NCBI GenBank assembly: GCA_002341185.1
Contig: DDNP01000003.1
Coordinates: 29,277-93,276 of the forward strand
From: Candidatus Neomicrothrix sp. UBA2517
GTDB taxonomy: Bacteria > Actinomycetota > Acidimicrobiia > Acidimicrobiales > UBA8592
Direction: 5' to 3'
Length of the DNA: 64,000 nt
Part shown: positions 44,078 to 52,594 of the stretch, in pieces
How the letters are laid out: every line of letters starts with the position of its first letter
Numbering within the stretch: the first letter of the stretch is position 1
Notes under the pieces: generated by a model
Seen by the model: only the letters and a program-made list of their open reading frames with translations
Database searches by the model: none
Told to the model about the DNA's origin: nothing
Made by a program: the position numbers and the translations under genes

Positions 44078-44920
44078 TTAAATCTTTTCTCTAAATAAGG
44101 AAGGATTGCGTTTACCTTTTGGCTGTTTGCCACGTTCATCTTTGATGTCATAATGTAACGCCAATTCAGCAGTTGTGAGAACCTGTCCATTTCTCTCAAA
44201 CCTTGCTTGATCAGTAGCAAGTCTGGCAATAACTCGTCCTGTATACAGAGGGGTTTCAGAATTTTCTTCATCTAGTGTAATGTCACCCTTTTCGATGCTT
44301 TCTAAAATAAATTCTGTTAATACTTGGCTAGGCCAGAGACCTATCACGCAAAGCCCATCGTCCTTACCTTCAACCGCAAAATCTCGGGTCAGTCGATCTG
44401 TACCCATCTTAGCGATTCCATAGCTTGCGCTGAGCGCGTAGCGTTCAGATCCGCTGGAAGATATATTAACGATAAGTTTTAGAGAGTCTCTTTGCGTCAT
44501 CATCAGTTTCGTTGCATGGACGCTTGCAACATAAGCCGCTCTAAGGCCAATTCCGACTTGGTCATCCCATATTTGAACTGGGTGTTCCCAAAATTTTCCC
44601 CCCCAAACAGGTGGGTCTGGAATCTTAAATGCGTTATTAACGTGAATGTCTAGTCGGCCATGTTTGCTTGCTATCTCTTCGTACAAAGCCTCAATTTGCT
44701 TATCGTCACCTAGGTCTACCCCTACCGGCATTCCTATGCCACCAGCCTGATTAACCATTTCGGCAGTTTCTTCAATGGTTAAAGCACCGTTTCCTTTTGA
44801 CCTTCCTGTTATGTAGACAGTCGCCCCTCTTTCACCTAGTCCTATTGCAATTCCTCTGCCAATTCCCCGACTGGAACCAGTTACTACTGCCACTTTCCCT
44901 TTAAGTTCGCTATTGCTCAT
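44078..44920 (-). CDS. Short-chain dehydrogenase/reductase
   Basis: This 280-residue SDR has TGSSRGIG at 14-21, and NISSSGS followed by Tyr-x3-Lys (YGIAK) as the catalytic Ser, Tyr and Lys. The C-terminal HYDIKDERGKQPKGKR tail resembles human DHRS1-like proteins. I start it at the ATG of 44920, which has AGGAGA 5 bases upstream. An upstream in-frame start at 44962 would overlap the FKBP gene and add 14 residues. It is the last gene of a minus-strand run with FKBP and the P450-UbiB fusion. Confidence 0.9.
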   Translation of the reverse strand: MSNSELKGKVAVVTGSSRGIGRGIAIGLGERGATVYITGRSKGNGALTIEETAEMVNQAGGIGMPVGVDLGDDKQIEALYEEIASKHGRLDIHVNNAFKIPDPPVWGGKFWEHPVQIWDDQVGIGLRAAYVASVHATKLMMTQRDSLKLIVNISSSGSERYALSASYGIAKMGTDRLTRDFAVEGKDDGLCVIGLWPSQVLTEFILESIEKGDITLDEENSETPLYTGRVIARLATDQARFERNGQVLTTAELALHYDIKDERGKQPKGKRNPSLFREKI

Positions 44921-44933
44921 AGTATTCTCCTGA

Positions 44934-45314
44934 CTAACCGATGCTTCTAAGGTCAACAACAAATATAAGTGTTTCGTTAGGGGCTATAACGCCACCAGCA
45001 CCTTGAGGTCCGTATCCTTTATCTGGAGGAATTATGAGTTTGCGACGTCCTCCTACTTTCATACCGACGCAGCCTTCATCCCATCCGGAAATGACCTGTC
45101 CGCCTCCAAGGTAGAAAGCGAAAACTTCATTTCGAGACCATGAAGAGTCAAATTCGATGCCAGTTGACCAGGAAATACCAACGTAATCGACGCTGATAAT
45201 TTGTCCTGACTCACATTCGTCCCCGTCGCCAACAAATAAATCTTCTATTAGTAATTCGCTAGGAGGATCTCCCTCAAACGATTCTTCAACAATGGGTTTA
45301 TCAAACGGATTCAT
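44934..45314 (-). CDS. FKBP-type peptidyl-prolyl cis-trans isomerase
   Basis: This is a single FKBP domain of 126 residues with VDYVGISWSTGIEFDSSW, the hydrophobic-pocket segments VISGWDEGCVGMKVGGRR and IIPPDKGYG, and LIFVVDLRSIG at the end. It has no signal peptide, so it is probably cytoplasmic. GAGAG precedes the ATG. The DDDG-like SGQIISVDY core is intact except that the Tyr and Trp of the pocket look conserved, so it should be active. It lies 52 bases downstream of the P450-UbiB fusion gene and 13 bases upstream of the SDR. Confidence 0.92.
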   Translation of the reverse strand: MNPFDKPIVEESFEGDPPSELLIEDLFVGDGDECESGQIISVDYVGISWSTGIEFDSSWSRNEVFAFYLGGGQVISGWDEGCVGMKVGGRRKLIIPPDKGYGPQGAGGVIAPNETLIFVVDLRSIG

Positions 45315-45366
45315 TATCTCTCCTTGTTTTTAATGGGCTAAAAGAAAGCCAGAAGATGATCTTAAC

Positions 45367-48288
45367 TTATTCGATAATTTGCTTAATGGACCTTCTGTCC
45401 ATTCTCTCCACGAGGGAATTCCTTCGGTCACCAATTTCTTTCCAAGTTAAGGACGGTACATCTTCTTTTATACCTGCAACTCTTCTGAACGTGATGTCAC
45501 TAATATCATCAGCGCTCAGCGAGAACCCTATTTCAGTAGCGACTTTGACGCCGTTGCGACTAAAGAAAGATGATGCTACCTCTAAGAATTCTTGTAATAA
45601 ATCCATTTCAGGATCGAGTTCCTGCATGACAGATGAAAGATAGGCAAAATTCTTTACGAATAGCATGAGTTCTTTTGGAATTCGAGCGCCCTCAGCTAAC
45701 AAACCTTTAATGAGATTTCGAAATTCATCAATAAATTCCTCTTCTGATAACTCGAGAGGGTCAAAATTGTTGCGCTCTAATTGAAACTCGTTTATTAGAA
45801 GTCCGATATCTGCATCCTCAGGAAATGCGCCTAGATCTTTGATTCCCAGAACTTGCGATTCAACATCTCCAGTCATTAGGCCAACAACATATCGTAGAAA
45901 TGCTTGGCGGCGAGGTCCATCAAGCCGTCCAGTAATTCCAAAATCGACGAGTCCTATTCTGCCAGTTTGATTAAGGAATACATTTCCAGCGTGAAAGTCC
46001 CCGTGAAAAATGCCGTGGATCACAGCACCTTCAAGTAGTCCTTCAACCATTTGCCGAAAGACAATTGAAGTGTTTTCGTTATCAATTCCCTTAGAAATGG
46101 ATTCACCAAGTGAAAGACCGGAAATTTTAGTCATTACTATGACTCTTTCGGTAACGAGGTCAAGTTCTGGTTCGGGAATTTCCCAATCTTGCTTCATGTT
46201 TGAGGATAGTACTCGTTTAATCTCAAATAAATTAGCTACCTCGAGTTTGAAATCTAGCTCCTCGCAGATAGTTTCAGCGAAAAGTTCAACGAGAGCAGGC
46301 GGGTTGGCAAGAGCAGAAACAGGAATTTTCCCGACAAGTTTTGGGGCAACCCATGCCATAACCTTGAGATCGTTAATAACCTTTTTGCGAATCCCAGGCC
46401 TCTGTATTTTTATAACAACGTTTGACCCATCTTCAAGAATGGCTTCATGTACCTGAGCGATTGATGCCGCAGCCATGGGAATTTCTTCTACTGATCGGAT
46501 AGCTTTTTTTAAATCAAGAAGCTCATCGTTGAGTACCTTTGAGATTTTATCCCAGGGTTCAGGTGAGACCTGATCTCGGCATTTTTTGCATTCCGCTACA
46601 AGTGCTTCAGGGAAGACGCCTTCCGCTGCAGATATTAGTTGCGCTAGCTTTATATAGGTTGGGCCCTGAAGTTCTGCAACATGGCGAAGCCTTTTATACA
46701 ACAGAGCTTGTTTTTCAGATGAATTTGCTTTTCTGTCACGGATTTTCCATGCAATGAAAGCTTTACCGAACCTAAAGACTGTTACTATCAAGCGAATTAA
46801 TGGGGGAAATTTAGGTTTCCTAATAAGGTTCGGAATTGAAAGACGAAGAGTCTTTCTTGTTTTGTCCGCTTCCCGTATCCATTGATTTATGACTTCAGAC
46901 CCTTGGGTATCTTGATCCTTTGATTCTGCCTTCACCGTAGTTTTAAAACTTAGTGATTTTTCAGTTATATTATTTTCGCTACTATCTGAGATTTCTATTT
47001 CAAGTTTTGCTGGCCCCCAAATACCCATTGAAAGGGGTTTCCACACAACAGGTGATACCAGTTTGTATGATGGGACTTGTTCTACAAATGATGTTAAAGC
47101 CTCTTGCAGTTCTGCACGTGCAAGAGAGGCGCCAAGGCAATGATGAGCCCCTGAACCAAAAGCCAAATGAGGGCAACCGTTCTCTCTAAAAATATTGAAT
47201 TCGAAGCCTTGTTCTTCTGCCTCGGATAGGCCGCCTGCATGGAGCCCAAGAAGAACAGAGGAACCTGCGGGAAAAAGAATTCCATCGATGATCTGATCTG
47301 ATGTTGCTAGTCGACCAGTTGTCCTGACAGCACTTATATAACGAAGTGATTCTTCTATGGCTGCAGGTACGAGTGAAGGGTCATCACGGAGTGATTGATA
47401 CTGATCTGGGTGATCCGCTAGAACCGCTAAAGTCGCGCCTAACTGATTTCGAGTGGTGTCTGTTCCTGCAAGTAGTATTGCTTCTACCATGGCGCTTAAT
47501 TCGTCATGTGAGAGCCGATCTTCGTTGTAATGACTTTGAACCAATTCAGTGAGTAAGTCATCCTGAGGATCATTGACTCTTTTTTTGATCAGGTTTTGCA
47601 CGTATTCATCAAGTTCTTTTTGAGCTTTTGAAATTTCCCCCAAACGCCCAATAACAGATTCAATATCGGCATCTAATGCAGAGAATATGATGTCTGCCCA
47701 CTCATCAAAAAGTTTCCAATCATTGTCGTCTACTCCAAGAATGCGGCAGATTACTGGGACAGGATATGGGCGACAAAATTCTGTTACTAGTTCTCCGCCC
47801 CCATTTTTCAAAATGCCGGAAACCAAAGCGTCTGCATGCTCTTTCATGAATTCTCGATGTCGGTTCGTATTCCCAGAACTGAATGAAGAGTTAACCAATC
47901 TACGTAGCCGTTTATGGTCCTCGCCTTCAACGGATAAAACGTTTGGGCGCATACTGACGGTAGATGGTATTTCCGGAACGATTCGTTGTGCCTGTTCAAG
48001 CATTACGTTTAAATCAGTCACGCCACTTTCCATTTGGTCTAACGCAGAGAAACTTGATAAAAGCGATATCCATTCTGGATTGCGTAAAATTGACTTTATT
48101 TGTTTGTAGCCAAGTACTAAAGGACCAGCAGGTGTCGTTACTACCCACCCCTGATCTGTCATTGACTCGGTTAACGAGAGAATCTCACCAAAGTTTTCAG
48201 CTGAAAGCTCAACATAGGGAACAGCCCCAGGATCATTGACATTAATCACATCCGAAGTAGATGCGGGTGTTCTTTCAGAAGTTGTCAT
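45367..48288 (-). CDS. Cytochrome P450 fused to a UbiB/ABC1 atypical kinase
   Basis: One uninterrupted frame encodes 973 residues. Residues 1-433 are a complete bacterial cytochrome P450: AGTDTT at 274-279, ExxR at 313-316, and the heme loop FGSGAHHC with Cys384. Residues 434-530 are a linker with a hydrophobic stretch near 494-514. Residues from about 530 form a UbiB/ABC1 kinase: KxGQ-like Lys547-Leu-Ala-Gln550, AAAS at 606-609, Lys627 in VVIKIQRPG, HGDFHAGN at 762-769 and DFG at 782-784. The Gly of KxGQ is Ala here. The C-terminal transmembrane pair of many UbiB proteins is not evident. UbiB proteins support quinone or lipid handling, so a P450 acting on a membrane lipid is an inference. 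GAGGGA precedes the ATG. Confidence 0.9.
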   Translation of the reverse strand: MTTSERTPASTSDVINVNDPGAVPYVELSAENFGEILSLTESMTDQGWVVTTPAGPLVLGYKQIKSILRNPEWISLLSSFSALDQMESGVTDLNVMLEQAQRIVPEIPSTVSMRPNVLSVEGEDHKRLRRLVNSSFSSGNTNRHREFMKEHADALVSGILKNGGGELVTEFCRPYPVPVICRILGVDDNDWKLFDEWADIIFSALDADIESVIGRLGEISKAQKELDEYVQNLIKKRVNDPQDDLLTELVQSHYNEDRLSHDELSAMVEAILLAGTDTTRNQLGATLAVLADHPDQYQSLRDDPSLVPAAIEESLRYISAVRTTGRLATSDQIIDGILFPAGSSVLLGLHAGGLSEAEEQGFEFNIFRENGCPHLAFGSGAHHCLGASLARAELQEALTSFVEQVPSYKLVSPVVWKPLSMGIWGPAKLEIEISDSSENNITEKSLSFKTTVKAESKDQDTQGSEVINQWIREADKTRKTLRLSIPNLIRKPKFPPLIRLIVTVFRFGKAFIAWKIRDRKANSSEKQALLYKRLRHVAELQGPTYIKLAQLISAAEGVFPEALVAECKKCRDQVSPEPWDKISKVLNDELLDLKKAIRSVEEIPMAAASIAQVHEAILEDGSNVVIKIQRPGIRKKVINDLKVMAWVAPKLVGKIPVSALANPPALVELFAETICEELDFKLEVANLFEIKRVLSSNMKQDWEIPEPELDLVTERVIVMTKISGLSLGESISKGIDNENTSIVFRQMVEGLLEGAVIHGIFHGDFHAGNVFLNQTGRIGLVDFGITGRLDGPRRQAFLRYVVGLMTGDVESQVLGIKDLGAFPEDADIGLLINEFQLERNNFDPLELSEEEFIDEFRNLIKGLLAEGARIPKELMLFVKNFAYLSSVMQELDPEMDLLQEFLEVASSFFSRNGVKVATEIGFSLSADDISDITFRRVAGIKEDVPSLTWKEIGDRRNSLVERMDRRSIKQIIE

Positions 48289-48326
48289 CTCAATCCCTCT
48301 TAAGCCAATTCAATTGGACCTCAATC

Positions 48327-48364
48327 AATCACCGAACCTTCAAAGGATTGAAGATTCAGTGATT
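48327..48364. other. Nested inverted repeat between CNB and P450-UbiB genes
   Basis: AATCAC/GTGATT (outer) and CTTCAA/TTGAAG with an AGGA loop (inner) can form one hairpin upstream of the P450-UbiB start on the minus strand. No T run follows, so it is not a classical terminator. Confidence 0.3.
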
Positions 48365-48389
48365 AATGTTGGAGTTATAACAGCGTTTA

Positions 48390-48788
48390 TTACGCTCTGG
48401 TGAGCGCCTCTTCTAGTATGTTTCTCGCAATGCTGGGGCATTCTGCCAAGAGAGTGTTGAACTCGCTGCGAGACATAGCCAGTATGGTCGAATCATATGC
48501 AGCTCTTACGGTTGCACCTCTTGGTTCATTTAAGATTACAGCTCTTTCTCCAACAACTGCTCCAGGGGCAACAGATGCTACCAGCTTGCTATCTCTTTCA
48601 ACAACGAGCTGTCCATGAACTAATAGAAGCACTTCGTTTCCGAATGCACCCTGATGCATAAGAACACTTCCCTTCTTAACATCAATTCGAGTAGTAAGTC
48701 TGCATAGAGTCTCAAGTTCTTGTGGGGTCGCTGTAGCCGCAAATGCGAAATCAGCGTATTGCAGGTGATGATTTGATTTCTTTGCCAT
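48390..48788 (-). CDS. Stand-alone cyclic-nucleotide-binding-domain protein
   Basis: The 132-residue protein is just a cNMP-binding beta-barrel: DVKKGSVLMHQGAFGNEVLLLVHG, then the phosphate-binding cassette with Gly80-Glu81 and Arg90 (GERAVILNEPRGATVRA). The invariant Glu and Arg being kept suggests that it can bind cAMP or cGMP. There is no helix-turn-helix as in CRP, no kinase and no channel. It stands immediately upstream, in the same direction, of the P450-UbiB fusion with a 101-base gap, so it may be a regulatory partner, though this is inference. AAGGA precedes the ATG. Confidence 0.85.
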   Translation of the reverse strand: MAKKSNHHLQYADFAFAATATPQELETLCRLTTRIDVKKGSVLMHQGAFGNEVLLLVHGQLVVERDSKLVASVAPGAVVGERAVILNEPRGATVRAAYDSTILAMSRSEFNTLLAECPSIARNILEEALTRA

Positions 48789-48807
48789 AATGTCAATCCT
48801 TAAATTT

Positions 48808-48816
48808 GGGGGGGGG
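48808..48816 (+). repeat. Run of nine G residues
   Basis: A G9 homopolymer lies in the promoter region upstream of the cNMP-binding gene, followed by GGCTTTTTTAAAGCC, which can pair. Homopolymer runs like this vary in length and could tune expression. It is also a common sequencing-error site. Confidence 0.4.
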
Positions 48817-48959
48817 CTTTTTTAAAGCCATCAATAGTCTGCCCTATTTAGACAATGATTGCTCAAGAATAGGTGGTGTCTTTTGTCACTATGTTGAGAG
48901 TCACAGATTGTACCGAATCAAACCTAATTAAGTACTGTCAAAGAAATATGCGGAAGTCC

Positions 48960-48965
48960 TACAAT
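48960..48965 (+). promoter_or_regulatory. Probable -10 of the mutA-mutB-meaB operon
   Basis: TACAAT lies 19 bases before the mutA ATG, with a GGAG ribosome-binding site between. This gives a short leader of about a dozen bases. No convincing -35 at 16-18 bases was found. Confidence 0.42.
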
Positions 48966-48984
48966 AAACGCCTATTGTGGAGCT

Positions 48985-50424
48985 ATGCCAGATGATGAAG
49001 TTAAATTTTGGGATAGTTCTGAAACACCTGAATTTCGGTCTTGGTTAGAAGCGGCAGAAGCTATTGTAGGGACAGAAAATGTTCAACATGTTCTGTACTC
49101 TAACTTGGCAGGTGAGTTGCAGATAAATCCGATTTACACACAAGGCACTTCTGAAGAAATGCCTGATTCAATTTCAAAAGGAATTGGATTACGGTCTTCA
49201 AACCCGTCTGGAAATATCACTGGTTGGGATATTCGCCAACGTCATTGGGTTGCAGATACGAAATCAACTAATTTGTCCTTGTTGGAAGACCTATCGAAAG
49301 GAACTAGAAGTATTGAGTTGGTTCTTGAACAGCCCGGGGATAGTTCATTTGAAGAACTTCTAACCGGAGTTATGCTTAACGTAGCTGGAATTGGAATATC
49401 AGGGGATACTGGAAGTTATGCTAACGCAATCCATTTCTTAGATTATTTATCAAATGGACAGTCTGAATCGTCTGCGAACATTTTTGATCTAGGGGTTGAC
49501 CCCATAGGAGAATTATTAATTGGATCGTTAGAAGGCAACGAGTTTGAGTCCAACTTAGAGCTAACCACAGAGCTCGCAAGGAAAGTTGGCAATGAATTCG
49601 CTAACGCCACAACAATACGAATCAATGGCTTGAAATATGCACAAACAGGTGCTGACACAATTACCGAAATTGCAGGAGTGCTTTCTACATTGGTTGCATA
49701 CCTTCGCTCTATGGAACAAAGAGGCATACCTATGGAGGCTGCATTTAAGCAGTTCTTATTGGTCGTTTCAGTTGGAACTGATCAGTTTCTTGAGATAGCA
49801 AAATTACGTGCTTTGAGACTCCTTGTCCTTCAAATCGGCAAGGCGTGCGGACAGGAACGATTTAGGATCAAAATTCAGGCACAGACACCGGATTTACTAA
49901 TATCTCGAGATGACCCATGGGTAAATCTTTTGCGAACAACAGTAGGTTGCTTCTCGGCAGCTACGGGAGGGGCTGATGTCATTACACTCCCTACTTTTGA
50001 TAGCGCATTTGGTATTCCAAATGAATTTGGATTGAGACTAGCCCGCAACACCCACCTGGCCCTCATGGAAGAGTCGAACATTCATCGTGTGATTGACCCT
50101 GCGGGTGGGTCTTGGTACGTAGAGTCATTAACGCAAGACATAGCAGAGAAAGCTTGGAGAAAATTTCAAGAGTATGAATTGGATGGGGGATTCATACAGC
50201 AAGTAGTCACTGGTGCTTTTGAAGAACAAGTACGCATCTCCAGAGATAACTTTAGGTCAGAGGTAATATCTGGCAAAAAAACTTTAATTGGAGTGAACGC
50301 ATTCAGAGAAGACTTAGCGACCGACCTTGCACGAGATCCATATCCAATTAAAACGCAAAGTCGAATTAACGAGGTTTTAAAATATCGAATTTCAGATATT
50401 GAATCAACTAGCGAGGATGTCTGA
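48985..50424 (+). CDS. mutA: Methylmalonyl-CoA mutase small (beta) subunit
   Basis: The 479-residue protein resembles the non-catalytic small subunit of the B12-dependent mutase that converts succinyl-CoA and (R)-methylmalonyl-CoA. It keeps the TIM-barrel and diverged NPxYT region (INPIYTQGTSEE near 51) and GGSWYVESLTQ late in the sequence. It lacks the C-terminal B12 domain with its D-x-H-x-x-G motif, so it cannot bind cobalamin there. At 479 residues it is shorter than the usual roughly 620 because that domain is missing. It overlaps mutB by one base (TGATG) and is the first gene of the operon. Confidence 0.88.
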   Translation: MPDDEVKFWDSSETPEFRSWLEAAEAIVGTENVQHVLYSNLAGELQINPIYTQGTSEEMPDSISKGIGLRSSNPSGNITGWDIRQRHWVADTKSTNLSLLEDLSKGTRSIELVLEQPGDSSFEELLTGVMLNVAGIGISGDTGSYANAIHFLDYLSNGQSESSANIFDLGVDPIGELLIGSLEGNEFESNLELTTELARKVGNEFANATTIRINGLKYAQTGADTITEIAGVLSTLVAYLRSMEQRGIPMEAAFKQFLLVVSVGTDQFLEIAKLRALRLLVLQIGKACGQERFRIKIQAQTPDLLISRDDPWVNLLRTTVGCFSAATGGADVITLPTFDSAFGIPNEFGLRLARNTHLALMEESNIHRVIDPAGGSWYVESLTQDIAEKAWRKFQEYELDGGFIQQVVTGAFEEQVRISRDNFRSEVISGKKTLIGVNAFREDLATDLARDPYPIKTQSRINEVLKYRISDIESTSEDV

Positions 50425-52592
50425 TGCCTATTCCTGACTTCGGATCAATACCCTTCTCGTCTTTCTCAACAGATGATGAATATGAGGCTTCTGATTGGGA
50501 GGAACTATTCTCTGCACATCTTGAATCTAGTCCGGAAGAACATGTCTGGCACTCTCCTGAAGGCATTCCCATAAATCCCCTGTATACAAAGGATGACCTT
50601 AAGTCATTAGATGCGGTTCACACCTTACCTGGGTTCCCTCCGTACCTTAGAGGCCCTTATCCGACCATGTATGTCAATCAACCATGGACGATTAGGCAAT
50701 ACGCAGGGTTTTCTACAGCTGCTGAATCAAATGCTTTTTATCGCCGAAACTTAGCGGCTGGGCAGAGAGGCCTTTCGGTAGCCTTTGACTTGCCAACACA
50801 TCGCGGATACGACTCAGACAACCCCCGAGTATCTGGTGATGTTGGAATGGCAGGAGTTGCGATTGATTCAATCCTTGATATGAGGCAATTGTTCGATGGA
50901 ATTCCGTTAGATAAAATGAGTGTTTCAATGACCATGAACGGGGCTGTTCTTCCCGTACTTGCTCTTTATGTCTTGGCAGCTGAAGAGCAAGGGGTAGCCC
51001 CAAATCAGTTAGCTGGGACTATCCAGAATGATATTTTAAAAGAATTTATGGTCAGAAATACTTTTATTTACCCTCCAAAGCCTTCAATGCGAATTATTTC
51101 TGACATTATTGCGTTTACTTCCAAAGAGATGCCAAAATTTAACTCCATTTCAATATCGGGTTATCACATGCAAGAGGCAGGAGCGACCCTAGATTTAGAA
51201 ATGGCATACACATTAGCAGATGGGGTTGAATACATCCGCTCAGGACTTGGTGCAGGATTAGATATAGATGCCTTTGCGCCCCGCTTAAGTTTCTTTTGGT
51301 GTATCGGAATGAACTTTTACATGGAAGTTGCCAAGCTACGGGCAGCTCGATTGTTATGGACAAAGCTTGTTAACCAATTTCAGCCAAAGAACCCTAAATC
51401 CTTATCTTTACGAACGCATAGTCAGACATCTGGCTGGAGTCTCACAGCCCAAGATGTTTATACAAATGTTATTAGGACCTGTATTGAAGCTATGGCAGCC
51501 ACTCAAGGTCACACTCAGTCTCTCCATACAAATTCGTTTGATGAAGCACTAGCTTTGCCATCCGAATTCTCTGCCAGAATAGCGAGAAATACGCAGCTTT
51601 TTCTTCAACACGAGTCGGGAACCACTAGAGTTGTTGATCCATGGGGAGGCTCGTATTATGTTGAACGCCTCACACATGACATAGCAAACCGCGCATGGAA
51701 ACATATCACTGAGATAGAAGAAGCTGGAGGTATGGCGAAAGCTATAGACCTAGGAATTCCTAAACTAAGAATCGAAGAAGCAGCTGCGAGAACACAGGCA
51801 CGAATTGACTCAGGAGTACAGCCAGTCATTGGCGTTAATAAATTCAGGCTAGACAAAGAAGATGAAGTAGAAATTCTCCAAGTTGACAATCGCGAAGTAC
51901 GGCAACAACAAGTCCAACAACTCGCTCAACTGCGAGATACAAGAGATGAACAGGCATGCCAATCAGCACTTGAACGTTTAACTAATGGAGCTGCACAGGA
52001 AGGCAACCTGCTTGCCCTGTCCATAGATGCTGCTCGAGAGTTTGCTACCGTTGGAGAGATAAGTGATGCTTTAGAGAAAGTATTCGGTCGTCATAAATCA
52101 CAAATCAAAATAATTTCAGGAGTGTATCGAAGCGAAGTGGGAGAAAATAATAAGCAAGTAGAACTAGCCCGGTCCAAGACTGAAGAATTTGCGAAAAAAC
52201 ATGGTCGCAGACCAAGAATCCTTGTTGCAAAAGTGGGTCAAGATGGGCATGATCGTGGTCAAAAGGTGATTGCGACGGCTTTCGCTGATTTAGGCTTCGA
52301 TGTTGATATCGGTCCGTTGTTCCAGACACCTGAAGAAGCCGCCAAGCAAGCAGTTGAAGCAGATGTGCATGTTGTTGGAGTTTCATCACTTGCGGCAGGG
52401 CATTTAACTCTTGTCCCTGAGCTAAAAGCCCAACTGAAGTCGCTTGGAAGAGATGATATCTTAATTGTCGTTGGCGGAGTAGTCCCACCCCAAGACTTTC
52501 AGGAGCTCTACGAGGCGGGCGCTACCGCCATTTATCCTCCCGGAACTGTTATTTCTGATGCTGCTTTAGACCTTTTGAAATCGATTGGATAA
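50424..52592 (+). CDS. mutB: Methylmalonyl-CoA mutase large (alpha) subunit
   Basis: The 722-residue catalytic subunit contains the CoA-binding PWTIRQYAGFSTAAESN region and the SVAFDLPTHRGYDSDN segment of true methylmalonyl-CoA mutases. The tyrosine just before it (TMYVNQP) is the residue that separates this enzyme from isobutyryl- and ethylmalonyl-type mutases. The B12 domain begins near 600 with DGHDRG at 607-612, where His609 is the lower cobalt ligand. In propionate degradation or the methylmalonyl pathway it forms succinyl-CoA. It is tightly packed between mutA and meaB. Confidence 0.97.
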   Translation: MPIPDFGSIPFSSFSTDDEYEASDWEELFSAHLESSPEEHVWHSPEGIPINPLYTKDDLKSLDAVHTLPGFPPYLRGPYPTMYVNQPWTIRQYAGFSTAAESNAFYRRNLAAGQRGLSVAFDLPTHRGYDSDNPRVSGDVGMAGVAIDSILDMRQLFDGIPLDKMSVSMTMNGAVLPVLALYVLAAEEQGVAPNQLAGTIQNDILKEFMVRNTFIYPPKPSMRIISDIIAFTSKEMPKFNSISISGYHMQEAGATLDLEMAYTLADGVEYIRSGLGAGLDIDAFAPRLSFFWCIGMNFYMEVAKLRAARLLWTKLVNQFQPKNPKSLSLRTHSQTSGWSLTAQDVYTNVIRTCIEAMAATQGHTQSLHTNSFDEALALPSEFSARIARNTQLFLQHESGTTRVVDPWGGSYYVERLTHDIANRAWKHITEIEEAGGMAKAIDLGIPKLRIEEAAARTQARIDSGVQPVIGVNKFRLDKEDEVEILQVDNREVRQQQVQQLAQLRDTRDEQACQSALERLTNGAAQEGNLLALSIDAAREFATVGEISDALEKVFGRHKSQIKIISGVYRSEVGENNKQVELARSKTEEFAKKHGRRPRILVAKVGQDGHDRGQKVIATAFADLGFDVDIGPLFQTPEEAAKQAVEADVHVVGVSSLAAGHLTLVPELKAQLKSLGRDDILIVVGGVVPPQDFQELYEAGATAIYPPGTVISDAALDLLKSIG

Positions 52593-52594
52593 AT

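Noticed and set aside
46010..46456. Open frame of 148 residues on the plus strand opposite the P450-UbiB gene
   Set aside because: It is antisense to the conserved UbiB kinase domain, and its residues are low-complexity Ser/Thr/Ile.
45367..48288. P450-UbiB as two genes joined by a frameshift or misread stop
   Set aside because: The frame is continuous with a plausible linker between complete domains. There is no second ribosome-binding site and no stop in any position that would restore separate genes, so the fusion is the better reading from sequence alone.
48808..48816. G9 tract as a phase-variation switch
   Set aside because: It lies upstream of, not in, the gene, and a single homopolymer with no allelic data cannot support the claim. 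It is listed only as a repeat.
48789..48984. Possible cobalamin riboswitch upstream of the B12-dependent mutA operon
   Set aside because: I looked for a B12-box-like GCCACTG and paired stems and saw none. The predicted promoter TACAAT would leave too short a leader.
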